Source: Dysgonomonas sp. (GTDB taxonomy: Bacteria > Bacteroidota > Bacteroidia > Bacteroidales > Dysgonomonadaceae). Taken from it: a stretch of 6,418 nt of DNA. Below are positions 1 through 6,418 of the stretch, piece after piece. Each line of letters starts with the position of its first letter. The first letter of the stretch is position 1. The stretch is taken from NCBI GenBank assembly GCA_003523545.1, contig DQAM01000528.1:1-6418 (forward strand). The letters are read 5' to 3'. The position numbers and the translations under genes were made by a program. Under the pieces are notes generated by a model. That model was not told the origin of the DNA and did no database searches. It worked only from the letters and a program-made list of their open reading frames with translations.

Positions 1-2
1 GC

Positions 3-47
3 GAAGGCGACTCAATGACAAAAGGAAGTAATATTTTGATGGTGTAA
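3..47 (+). CDS. possible 3' end of an upstream gene (last 14 codons)
   Basis: The frame starting at base 3 is open from the left edge and reads EGDSMTKGSNILMV before a TAA stop at 45-47. If real, it is the C-terminus of a rightward gene whose body lies outside the window, converging on the MFS gene that ends at 76. Fourteen codons are too few to recognise a family, and the other two forward frames close even sooner (TGA at 16-18 and TAA at 29-31). The alternative is that this is simply non-coding DNA. I see no convincing terminator hairpin between this stop and the MFS stop. Confidence 0.22.
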   Translation, partial: EGDSMTKGSNILMV

Positions 48-75
48 TTTTACTTTTGGGACAACCCCTTTTCTA

Positions 76-1251
76 TTATTTTTGGTCTGTACAGGAATAG
101 CCTGAAATGACTTGGAAAAATAGCAATATCAGTACAAATACGGCTCCTGAGATTACGACTCCGTTCCATCCCATTGCCGCCCATAATCTGCCCCCTGCGT
201 ATGCACCCAAAGAGCCTCCCAGGAAATAGCAGGTCATGTATACGGTATTAAGTCTGTTGGTAGCATTTACATCTTTAGAGAAGATAATGCTTTGATTAGT
301 TATGTGTATAGACTGAAGACCTACATCGAGAACGAATATTCCCAATATCAAGCCGACATATGTATAGCCGAGAAATCCGAAAAATATCCAGGCGGCCAGC
401 ATAAGTAATATTGCTATAAAATATAATTTATTTTTATCGGTTTTATCGGCGATTGAACCTACAAACGATGCTGACAAAGCTCCTCCGATTCCTACAATAC
501 CCAACAATCCTGCCGTATCGCTTTGAGCTAAAAAAGGAGGCTGTTCTACATGAAAAGTCAGGGTTGTCCAGAATGCCTGGAATGATGCCAGGCTCAAAGC
601 TCCTTTTACCGAAGCGATGCGCAGATCGGGACGTTTCCTTATAAGATCAGCAATTGACTTGATTAGGTTTTTGTAACTTCCTTTGAATGTGGGGTTTACG
701 TCGGGTAGGTAAATGAAAAGTAGCACCCACAATATCAGCATAATGCCGGCCGCTAAGAAAAATACCGATCTCCATCCCCAGTATAGTCCTATATATCCGC
801 TTAAAACTCTGGAACCTAGGATTCCAGTAAGCAGGCCTGTCATCACAATCCCTATATTTTTACTTCTTTCTTCTGGGCTGGAAAGCTGTGCGGCCAGGGG
901 CACCATCATTTGCGGTACGACAGAACTCAGTCCGATAAAAAAACTGGATATAAGCATTATTTCGATAGAAGGACTTAAAGCAAAGCAGAGTAATGAAAGA
1001 ATGATAATGAAGAAATCCAGAATAATTATTTTCTTTTTCCGGAACATGTCACCCAAGGGTACAAGTAGGAAAAGCCCCATTGCATAACCGAAAATAGTGA
1101 TAGTAGCTGCTTTATTGGCATCATCTTCCGTAATGTTGAACTCACGGCAGATTTCACCCAGCAAGGGCTGGTTGTAATAATTGTTTGCTACTACCATACA
1201 GGCAGTAACCGCCATCAGCCATAATACACTCTTTGATAATTTTCCGTTCAT
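76..1251 (-). CDS. MFS transporter, 12-helix (YgaY-like / DHA1-type)
   Basis: This is a 391-residue inner-membrane secondary transporter of the major facilitator superfamily, a normal length for a 12-helix member. Seen in sequence: about twelve hydrophobic segments split by a basic central loop (about residues 184-211). NNYYNQPLL lies at 23-31, at the end of helix 1. The motif-A loop between helices 2 and 3 has G67, D68 and a basic run R71-K74. A glycine-rich helix 5 (about 139-155) resembles the antiporter motif C and is followed by GWRSVFF (159-165). A second, weaker motif-A copy (G265, D269, K270) shows the usual half-to-half repeat. The NxYYxQPLL helix-1 signature is, from family knowledge, typical of YgaY-like carriers, many annotated as drug or sugar efflux proteins. 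The substrate is unknown. An in-frame stop at 1288-1290 (minus-strand TAA) lies 12 codons upstream, and ATG at 1251 is the first start after it. It is divergent from the TolC operon and does not belong to it. Confidence 0.93.
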   Translation of the reverse strand: MNGKLSKSVLWLMAVTACMVVANNYYNQPLLGEICREFNITEDDANKAATITIFGYAMGLFLLVPLGDMFRKKKIIILDFFIIILSLLCFALSPSIEIMLISSFFIGLSSVVPQMMVPLAAQLSSPEERSKNIGIVMTGLLTGILGSRVLSGYIGLYWGWRSVFFLAAGIMLILWVLLFIYLPDVNPTFKGSYKNLIKSIADLIRKRPDLRIASVKGALSLASFQAFWTTLTFHVEQPPFLAQSDTAGLLGIVGIGGALSASFVGSIADKTDKNKLYFIAILLMLAAWIFFGFLGYTYVGLILGIFVLDVGLQSIHITNQSIIFSKDVNATNRLNTVYMTCYFLGGSLGAYAGGRLWAAMGWNGVVISGAVFVLILLFFQVISGYSCTDQK

Positions 1252-1265
1252 TACCGATATATTCT

Positions 1266-1299
1266 CTGATAAAATTACAATAAATATTTACTGATAAAA
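1266..1299. repeat. 9-bp direct repeat CTGATAAAA, 25-bp period, upstream of MFS gene
   Basis: CTGATAAAA occurs at 1266-1274 and again at 1291-1299, so the copies are 25 bp apart start to start. The nearer copy begins 15 bp upstream of the MFS start codon. On the MFS coding strand the unit reads TTTTATCAG. The position, over the likely leader or promoter of the MFS gene, would suit a pair of regulator half-sites. In DNA this AT-rich, chance is also plausible. Confidence 0.35.
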
Positions 1300-1325
1300 A
1301 AGATATTCTTCGCGATACACGCCGT

Positions 1326-1369
1326 ATCTGTAATAGTATTTGACATGAATGTAAAAAAAATTTACAGAT
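1326..1369. promoter_or_regulatory. 44-bp concentric dyad, candidate operator in the divergent intergenic region
   Basis: Two inverted repeats share one centre at 1347.5. The outer arms are perfect 8-mers: ATCTGTAA at 1326-1333 and TTACAGAT at 1362-1369. The inner arms, TTTGACAT at 1339-1346 and ATGTAAAA at 1349-1356, match at 7 of 8 positions around a 2-bp centre. Overall 16 of 22 pairs are complementary. The element sits near the middle of the 211-bp space between the divergent MFS and TolC genes and includes an A8 tract at 1353-1360. A perfect 8-bp palindrome, ATTGCAAT, overlaps its right edge at 1368-1375. Dyads like this are typical sites for dimeric DNA-binding proteins, and the centre is about 75 bp upstream of the sigma-54-like element at 1422-1437. 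It could instead be an RNA hairpin, but the weak 5-bp spacer between arms argues against one long stem. Confidence 0.45.
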
Positions 1370-1421
1370 TGCAATTTTAGTATATCCATTAAAGTGCTGG
1401 TAATAAATTAGCTACCCCTTT

Positions 1422-1437
1422 TGGCATGAAGTTCGTA
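1422..1437 (+). promoter_or_regulatory. candidate sigma-54 (-24/-12) promoter for the efflux operon
   Basis: TGGCATGAAGTTCGTA is compared here with the sigma-54 consensus TGGCACG-N4-TTGCW. The -24 block matches 6 of 7 bases, including the GG at 1423-1424. The spacing to the -12 block is exactly the required 10 bases. The -12 block TCGTA keeps the first T, the G at 1435 and the final A, but has T at 1436 where C is normal. Predicted transcription would start near 1448, about 15 nt before the TolC-like start codon. The weak -12 half is the main doubt. I found no exact Bacteroidota housekeeping -7 box (TAnnTTTG) on this strand in the intergenic region. Confidence 0.33.
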
Positions 1438-1462
1438 TTTTAAAGAGTAAAAATGAAAAATT

Positions 1463-2812
1463 ATGAAATATATATTTATAACCTTCTTTATTCTGATCCA
1501 CTTTTCTATTTCGGATATACTTGCGCAGGAAAAAAAGTGGACTCTTGACGAATGTATGCAATATGCCGTGGATAACAGTCCCCGCAAAGGCAAGCAGGAT
1601 GAACAGAACAGCATTTACCATCAGAATTACCTGGAAGCTATCGGACGGGTATTGCCATCGATCAATGCATCGACAAGTGCCAGTTTCAACTTTGGACGAA
1701 GCCTGAATGAGGACAATACTTATAGTGATGCCAATTCTTTTTCGAATCCATACAACCTGACCGGTTCAATGACTCTTTTCGACGGTCTGGCAAATATCAA
1801 CCGCATCAAGATGCAGAAAGTAAATAAGCTGATGGGAAAAGAGCAATTGCAGGAGATAAAAGACCTGATAGCTTACGAAACGATGGAGGCCTTTTTCAAT
1901 GTACTTTATTATAAACAAATGGTCGAACTAGCCGAAGAACAGCTGAAACATAGTATGGAGAATGTACACCAGGTGAAACGTATGGAAGAACTCGGGGTAA
2001 AGGGTTTTCCGGATGTTGCCGAGATGCAGGCGAAAGAGGCCGAAGACAAATATAACCTGACACGCCAGAAAAATATGCTTGTCATAGCATTGATAGTATT
2101 AAAAGAAAAAATGAATTTCCCTATTGATGAAGATCTGGATATAGAAGATTACAGATCGGAATCTATAATTGCGAAGACAGAAGAAATGCCGATCGATATT
2201 TTCAAAAACTCCCAAAGTTTTCTTCCTAAAGCATTAGCTGCCGAATCATCCATGAAAAGTTATGAATTAGCTTACAAGACCTCTAAGGGTAACCTGTTTC
2301 CGACTATTTCTTTAGGAGCAGGTTACAGTACTAATTTTTACCGGATGATGGATGGCAGCGTCGATTATGCACCTTTCAAGGAACAGTTGAAAAACAAAAG
2401 GGGGCATTATATCGGGTTTACATTGAGCATTCCTCTTTTCAATGGCTTTTCTCGTACGGCAAGTGTAAAACGGAGCAGGTCGCAGATGATTATGGCAAGA
2501 TATGAAAGAGACGAAACCCTGCGGGCGTTATACAGCGAAATCGAACAGGCTGTAGCCGATATGAACGGCCAGGTCGATGAATACTATCAGGCGAGGAAGC
2601 AGGTGGAAGCTATGTCCGTGGCGCATGATGTGAATGATCGTAAATATAAAGAAGGCCTCGTCAGCGCGTTGGAACTGCACACGAGCGCTAACCGGGTATT
2701 TCAGGCGAAAGTTGAGGAGTTGAACTCGCTGCTCAAGTTTTATTTAAAACAAAAACTGGTAAATTATTATAAAGGAGAACCTTATATACAATCAGTAGAT
2801 AGTAGTCAGTAG
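1463..2812 (+). CDS. TolC-family outer-membrane efflux channel
   Basis: This 449-residue protein is the outer-membrane exit duct of a tripartite exporter; members form trimers with a beta-barrel and a long periplasmic alpha-helical tunnel. Residues 1-21 form a signal peptide (MKY, hydrophobic core, likely cleavage after ILA21). The mature protein opens with WTLDECMQYAVDNSP (26-40), the usual start of the family in Bacteroidota. The internal duplication of OEP proteins is visible: RVLPSINAS (62-70) plus LFDGLANINRIK (105-116) in the first half, and NLFPTISLG (277-285) plus LFNGFSRTASVK (325-336) in the second. Each copy is followed by long charged, heptad-like helices. Length is normal for the family. 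The start is well fixed: an in-frame TGA lies at 1454-1456 and ATG 1463 is the first start after it. It is the first gene of the run, with the adaptor 89 bp downstream. The leader is AT-rich with no clear Shine-Dalgarno sequence. The channel is probably dedicated to the adjacent adaptor and permease. Confidence 0.95.
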   Translation: MKYIFITFFILIHFSISDILAQEKKWTLDECMQYAVDNSPRKGKQDEQNSIYHQNYLEAIGRVLPSINASTSASFNFGRSLNEDNTYSDANSFSNPYNLTGSMTLFDGLANINRIKMQKVNKLMGKEQLQEIKDLIAYETMEAFFNVLYYKQMVELAEEQLKHSMENVHQVKRMEELGVKGFPDVAEMQAKEAEDKYNLTRQKNMLVIALIVLKEKMNFPIDEDLDIEDYRSESIIAKTEEMPIDIFKNSQSFLPKALAAESSMKSYELAYKTSKGNLFPTISLGAGYSTNFYRMMDGSVDYAPFKEQLKNKRGHYIGFTLSIPLFNGFSRTASVKRSRSQMIMARYERDETLRALYSEIEQAVADMNGQVDEYYQARKQVEAMSVAHDVNDRKYKEGLVSALELHTSANRVFQAKVEELNSLLKFYLKQKLVNYYKGEPYIQSVDSSQ

Positions 2813-2901
2813 CAGAGAGTTAAGAATTACTGTACCTGATTGCGAAGCTGGGAAGAGTCAGCATATACAACAAATCGATATAAACAAAAAAAATATACAT
2901 T

Positions 2902-4152
2902 ATGGATACTATCATAGAGAAAAAGAAAGGCTTAAAAAAGAAACATATACCATTCATTGTCGGCGGTGCATTGTTTTTATTGGCTGTGGGATGGCTTATA
3001 TTCGGTAATCATGCGTCTAAACTCAATGTGGACAAAAGCCGTGTGAGTGTGCAGGATGTAACAAAGGGGCAGTTTAATGATTATGTCCGTATACCCGGAC
3101 AGGTGTTACCAATCAATACTATCCAGCTAAGTGCTATTGAAGGTGGTATGGTCGCAGAGAAATTAATAGAAGAGGGTTCTATGGTGCGTCAGGGAGAAGT
3201 GATTGTTAGGCTGACAAATACAATGTTAAACCTGGATATTTTGAATAGTGAAGCCCAATTAGCAGAAAAGCAAAACTTCTTACGGAATACTCAGGTAACT
3301 ATGGAACAGGAAAAATTGAACCTGAAAAAGGAGAAGTTACAGCTGGATATGGATGTGGACAGGAAGAAACGTAAATATGAACAATACAGGCAGCTATACA
3401 ATGAGAACCTGACTTCGAAAGAAGAGTATCTGCAGGCTAAAGAAGATTACGAATATGCTGTTAACGGTAAAGAACTTGTAGTAGAAAGGCAGAAACAAGA
3501 TTCTATCTACCGTAGTGTGCAGGTGGATCAGATGGAAGAGAGCTTGAACAATATGCGACAGAACCTCGTACTTGTTCGTCAGCGTGTCGATAACCTGAAT
3601 GTGAAGGCCCCGGTAGATGGACAATTAGGATTACTTGATGTTGAGATAGGACAGACAGTTGCAACCGGAGGACGTATTGGTCAGATAAGCGTTTTGTCGG
3701 ATTATAAAGTAGAAGCTTCCATCGATGAACATTATATTGACAGGGTAAAACAAGGTCTGGATGCTACATTCGAGCGTCAGGAAAGAAGTTATGCCCTTCG
3801 TGTACGTAAGGTATATCCGGAAGTGAGGGATAAACAGTTTAAGACTGATTTTATTTTTGAGGGGGAACGACCCGAAAATATCCGTGCGGGACAGACTTAC
3901 TATATCAATTTACAACTGGGACAGCCAACTGAGGCGGTTCTTATTCCGCGCGGAGCATTTTATCAAACGACCGGTGGGCAGTGGATATTTGTAGTTACCC
4001 CTGACGGGGACAGGGCTATCCGCCGTAAAATAAGTATAGGACGCCAGAATCCTAACTTCTATGAAGTAACAAGCGGTCTGGAACCGGGAGAGAAAGTGAT
4101 TACTTCCTCTTACGATACGTATGGAGATGTGGAAGAATTAATATTGAAATAA
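2902..4152 (+). CDS. HlyD/MacA-type periplasmic adaptor (membrane fusion protein)
   Basis: This 416-residue adaptor would link the inner-membrane permease to the TolC-like channel. Seen in order: a lysine-rich cytoplasmic N-terminus (K7-K14); one membrane anchor (about 17-35), with no lipoprotein cysteine; the first half of a biotinyl-lipoyl domain (about 64-108); a long charged coiled-coil hairpin (about 110-231); and the second lipoyl half, NLNVKAPVDGQLG (231-243). A beta-barrel follows (about 265-338), then a membrane-proximal domain with LIPRGAFY (347-354) and GLEPGEKVITSSYD (392-405), standard signatures of MacA/RND-type adaptors. The hairpin tip holds L165 and S172 in the L-x6-S spacing of the TolC-docking 'RLS' motif, but the arginine position is Q161. 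The start is fixed by an in-frame TAA at 2881-2883 with ATG 2902 as the next start. The 89-bp gap after the channel gene shows no clear terminator or promoter. The permease begins 39 bp after its stop. Confidence 0.95.
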   Translation: MDTIIEKKKGLKKKHIPFIVGGALFLLAVGWLIFGNHASKLNVDKSRVSVQDVTKGQFNDYVRIPGQVLPINTIQLSAIEGGMVAEKLIEEGSMVRQGEVIVRLTNTMLNLDILNSEAQLAEKQNFLRNTQVTMEQEKLNLKKEKLQLDMDVDRKKRKYEQYRQLYNENLTSKEEYLQAKEDYEYAVNGKELVVERQKQDSIYRSVQVDQMEESLNNMRQNLVLVRQRVDNLNVKAPVDGQLGLLDVEIGQTVATGGRIGQISVLSDYKVEASIDEHYIDRVKQGLDATFERQERSYALRVRKVYPEVRDKQFKTDFIFEGERPENIRAGQTYYINLQLGQPTEAVLIPRGAFYQTTGGQWIFVVTPDGDRAIRRKISIGRQNPNFYEVTSGLEPGEKVITSSYDTYGDVEELILK

Positions 4153-4191
4153 ACTACGGAGATTGAACCCGGATTTTTATATAACTTGGTT

Positions 4192-6418
4192 ATGAAACAA
4201 ATATTGCTTAATGTGTACTATGTCCTGAAAAGGTTCAAATCGGCTACATTACTCAATGTAATTGGTCTGTCAGTTGCTTTTGCTGCCTTCATGGTGATCA
4301 TGATGCAGGTGAATTTCGATTATAATTTTAATAAAACCATAGACGGTCATGAAAGTATATACCGGATAGAAATTCTCAACAGTAAAAAAGGGCATATACA
4401 GGCTACTATGCCTCGTCCAATGGCGGATATAATTTTCCGGTCGTCACCTCATATATTAGCGGGAGGCATGGAACATACTGTTTCCAAAGAGATTTTTTTC
4501 AGTATAGACAAGCCGGGTAATAAAGATATATACAAAGAGATGTCGCATGGTGTTGCATCTGATTATACGGACGTTTTTCCATTCGAGATGGTGGAAGGTG
4601 ATAGACATGTGCTGCAAAATCCGGAATATGTCCTTATTCCTCAATCTCTTTCTGAAAAGTTGTTCGGCAATGAATCCCCGATAGGACAAAGATTGGAAAA
4701 AGAACAAGGAAGCTGGGTGGTCGGCGGGGTATATAAGGATTTTCCGAAAAATTCTTCACTACGTAATACGATTTATTATTCCATAGGGAATGAGAATTTG
4801 GAGAAATGGACAAACTGGAATTACCAAGTTTATATTAAAGTCGATTCACCGGATGTACTTACCGGCCTGGATAATATTTTCAAAAAAGTTTTATCCGGCA
4901 GAGACGAAATAGATGATATTTCTTTTCATTTTAGCCCTTTAGCTGAAACTTATTATTCAAAAGGAATAGTATCGGATTCGCTGCCTAAGAGCAGCAAGGA
5001 AATTATGGCTGTCTTATTTGCAATAGGCATCATTATCGTTGTTATAGCGAGTGTGAACTTTACCAATTTCAGTATAGCTTTGACTCCGGCCAGGATAAAA
5101 GCTATTAATACGCAGAAAGTATTGGGTGCAGCCTCGTCCGAGCTCCGCAGGATATTGATTGCTGAGGCCGTATTTATCAGCATAGCTGCCTTTATAATAT
5201 CATTGCCGATTGTATTTCTTATTGCAAATTCTCCGGTATCAGAACTTGTCAGAGTGACGATTTCCTTAACAGACCACAGTGGTATTGTCCTGCTGACAGC
5301 CGTTTTGGCATTCGTGGTCGGCATTATATCGGGATTGTATCCATCATATTATATGACATCCTTTCCGCCTGCTCTTGTTCTTAAAGGCAGCTTCGGGTTA
5401 TCGGCCCAGGGCAAAAAGACCCGGAATGTTCTTATCGGTATACAGTTTATCGCATCGGTTACATTGATTATATGTGCCGGATTTATGTATCTGCAAAATC
5501 AATATTTCATAAACAGGCCGTACGGATATGATAAAGAAATGCTGATTGTATCGGACATCAGTCGTCAGGCTAATACAAAATGGGAGGTATTGAAGAACGA
5601 ACTGGAGAAACTTCCCGGATTGGAAAAAGCGGAAAAGAGTTTTGCCTTGCTCGGAAGCCGTGAGGCATATAACAGTTGGGGAGTACATTACAAAGGGGAT
5701 GATGAAGGAATAACTTTCCAGTGTATTTTCGCCGGTCCGGACTTTTTAGATGTCTTAGGAATAGAAACGACAGACGGCAGGAATTTTATAGGTGCGGACT
5801 CAATAAGCGGTGCATTCATATTTAATGAAGCTGCGCGCAATAAGTATGATCTTGAACTTGGTTATGATTTTGAAGGTTTAGGACGGATCGTTGGTTTTAT
5901 ACCGGATATAAACTTTGCGACTTTACGCACAGGAATACAGCCAATGGCATTTTATGTGAGTGAAAATATTACGAAATACAACTATGTATATATGAGGGTA
6001 AAATCTAAGAGCAGCCTCAGTGAAACATTCGAACGGGTGAGGACTGCTTTTGCATCTGTTGATCAGGATTATCCCTTCGACATTCGTTTCTTTGATGATG
6101 CCCTGAACGAGACTTATCAGAAAGAAAAGCGTTTGTCGTCACTCATTGCTTTATTTTGCCTGATAGCTGTATTTATTTCGATAGTAGGAGTTTTCGGATT
6201 AGTCGTTTTTGAATGTGAATACCGTAGGAAAGAAATAGGCATACGTAAAGTTCTGGGTTCATCTGTAAAAGAAGTTTTGTTACTGTTCAATAAAGTATAT
6301 ATAACCATATTGAGTATATGTTTTGTGATAGCTGTCCCTTTATGTCATTACGTCATGTCGCGTTGGTTGGAAAATTTTGCATATCATATACCTCTTTACT
6401 GGTGGGTATTTGCAACCG
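4192..6418 (+). CDS. FtsX/MacB-type ABC transporter permease, 3' end outside window
   Basis: The frame is open for 742 codons from ATG 4192 to the window edge. Related Bacteroidota permeases are, from memory, nearly 800 residues, so most of the protein is present. Helix 1 lies at about 20-39, then a MacB-type periplasmic core domain to about 262, with WVVGGVYKDFPKNSS at 175-189. The first FtsX domain has helices at about 271-293, 324-345 and 365-385. A second half follows: helix about 412-433, periplasmic domain about 440-643, helices about 650-673 and 703-722. A fourth helix is expected beyond the edge. The second coupling helix is canonical, RRKEIGIRKVLGSS (678-691). The equivalent in the first half, RIKAINTQKVLGA (301-313), has lost the E, G and R. 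There is no ATPase domain or Walker motif, so it is a permease-only subunit unlike E. coli MacB. It likely works with the upstream adaptor and channel; the substrate is unknown. It is in the same frame as the adaptor but separated by TAA 4150-4152 and 13 codons. Confidence 0.94.
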   Translation, partial: MKQILLNVYYVLKRFKSATLLNVIGLSVAFAAFMVIMMQVNFDYNFNKTIDGHESIYRIEILNSKKGHIQATMPRPMADIIFRSSPHILAGGMEHTVSKEIFFSIDKPGNKDIYKEMSHGVASDYTDVFPFEMVEGDRHVLQNPEYVLIPQSLSEKLFGNESPIGQRLEKEQGSWVVGGVYKDFPKNSSLRNTIYYSIGNENLEKWTNWNYQVYIKVDSPDVLTGLDNIFKKVLSGRDEIDDISFHFSPLAETYYSKGIVSDSLPKSSKEIMAVLFAIGIIIVVIASVNFTNFSIALTPARIKAINTQKVLGAASSELRRILIAEAVFISIAAFIISLPIVFLIANSPVSELVRVTISLTDHSGIVLLTAVLAFVVGIISGLYPSYYMTSFPPALVLKGSFGLSAQGKKTRNVLIGIQFIASVTLIICAGFMYLQNQYFINRPYGYDKEMLIVSDISRQANTKWEVLKNELEKLPGLEKAEKSFALLGSREAYNSWGVHYKGDDEGITFQCIFAGPDFLDVLGIETTDGRNFIGADSISGAFIFNEAARNKYDLELGYDFEGLGRIVGFIPDINFATLRTGIQPMAFYVSENITKYNYVYMRVKSKSSLSETFERVRTAFASVDQDYPFDIRFFDDALNETYQKEKRLSSLIALFCLIAVFISIVGVFGLVVFECEYRRKEIGIRKVLGSSVKEVLLLFNKVYITILSICFVIAVPLCHYVMSRWLENFAYHIPLYWWVFAT

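Noticed and set aside
56..69. Possible terminator hairpin between the left-edge stop and the MFS stop (GGG, ACAA loop, CCC)
   Set aside because: The stem is only 3 bp; the flanking T-rich tracts are not complementary to each other, so no stable terminator forms.
453..1087. Plus-strand open frames inside the MFS gene (453-644 and 713-1087)
   Set aside because: They lie opposite a long, motif-bearing MFS coding frame, and their translations show no recognisable domain or plausible protein character; they are antisense shadows.
1453..1548. A 31-codon plus-strand frame starting at ATG 1453, overlapping the TolC-like start in another frame
   Set aside because: It could be a leader peptide, but it is short and AT-driven, and most of it lies inside the TolC-like coding region. 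The real gene starts independently at ATG 1463.
1408..1621. Two minus-strand open frames overlapping the promoter region and the start of the TolC-like gene
   Set aside because: They are antisense to the signal peptide and first domain of a clear gene, and lie in two different frames over the same DNA without family features.
2836..2862. Small inverted repeats and a GG/GC pair in the gap between the channel and adaptor genes
   Set aside because: Stems are 4 bp with loops of 8 bp or more, and the GG-to-GC spacing is 9 rather than the 10 needed for a sigma-54 promoter. Nothing convincing is present.
4150..4191. Adaptor and permease in the same reading frame, divided by one TAA and 13 sense codons, as a possible split fusion or recoded stop
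   Set aside because: The adaptor ends at a normal C-terminal position after its membrane-proximal domain, and the permease has its own ATG and normal N-terminus; the shared frame is most likely coincidence.
4953..5688. Minus-strand open frames at 4953-5324 and 5398-5688
   Set aside because: They are antisense to the FtsX-type permease, whose plus frame has coherent membrane helices and conserved motifs throughout this stretch.

Overview
The window looks like chromosomal DNA from a member of the Bacteroidota, probably a Bacteroidales (Bacteroides, Parabacteroides or Dysgonomonas type). The reasons are the moderately AT-rich composition, start codons with AT-rich leaders and no clear Shine-Dalgarno sequence, and protein families whose style is typical of that phylum. 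These include a TolC-like protein beginning 'WTLDECMQYA' after its signal peptide, and a stand-alone FtsX/MacB-type permease. The assignment rests on pattern recognition; no search was possible.

Layout. Positions 1-75 hold at most the last codons of a rightward gene, converging on a leftward gene for a 12-helix major facilitator superfamily (MFS) transporter (76-1251, minus strand). A 211-bp divergent intergenic region (1252-1462) follows. Then comes a rightward run of three genes: a TolC-family outer-membrane channel (1463-2812), a HlyD/MacA-type periplasmic adaptor (2902-4152), and an FtsX/MacB-type ABC permease that runs off the right edge (4192-6418, 742 codons, no stop reached). The gaps within the run are 89 and 39 bp, so the three are probably one operon.

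How the genes work together. Channel, adaptor and permease are the three envelope-spanning parts of a MacAB-TolC-like tripartite export pump. The ATPase that must power it is not in the window. The permease begins directly with its first membrane helix, so the ATPase is not fused at its N-terminus and is expected downstream or elsewhere. The substrate cannot be read from the sequence. The divergent MFS protein is a separate proton-coupled type of carrier, possibly also an exporter.

The least ordinary DNA is the divergent intergenic region. It holds a 44-bp concentric dyad centred at 1347.5 (16 of 22 base pairs match). About 75 bp downstream is a sequence resembling a sigma-54 -24/-12 promoter (1422-1437), just before the channel gene. 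The spacing fits an upstream site for a sigma-54 enhancer-binding protein, but this is inference. A 9-bp direct repeat lies just upstream of the MFS gene. Apart from this region the window is a conventional efflux locus, and I do not see a clearly new system in it.
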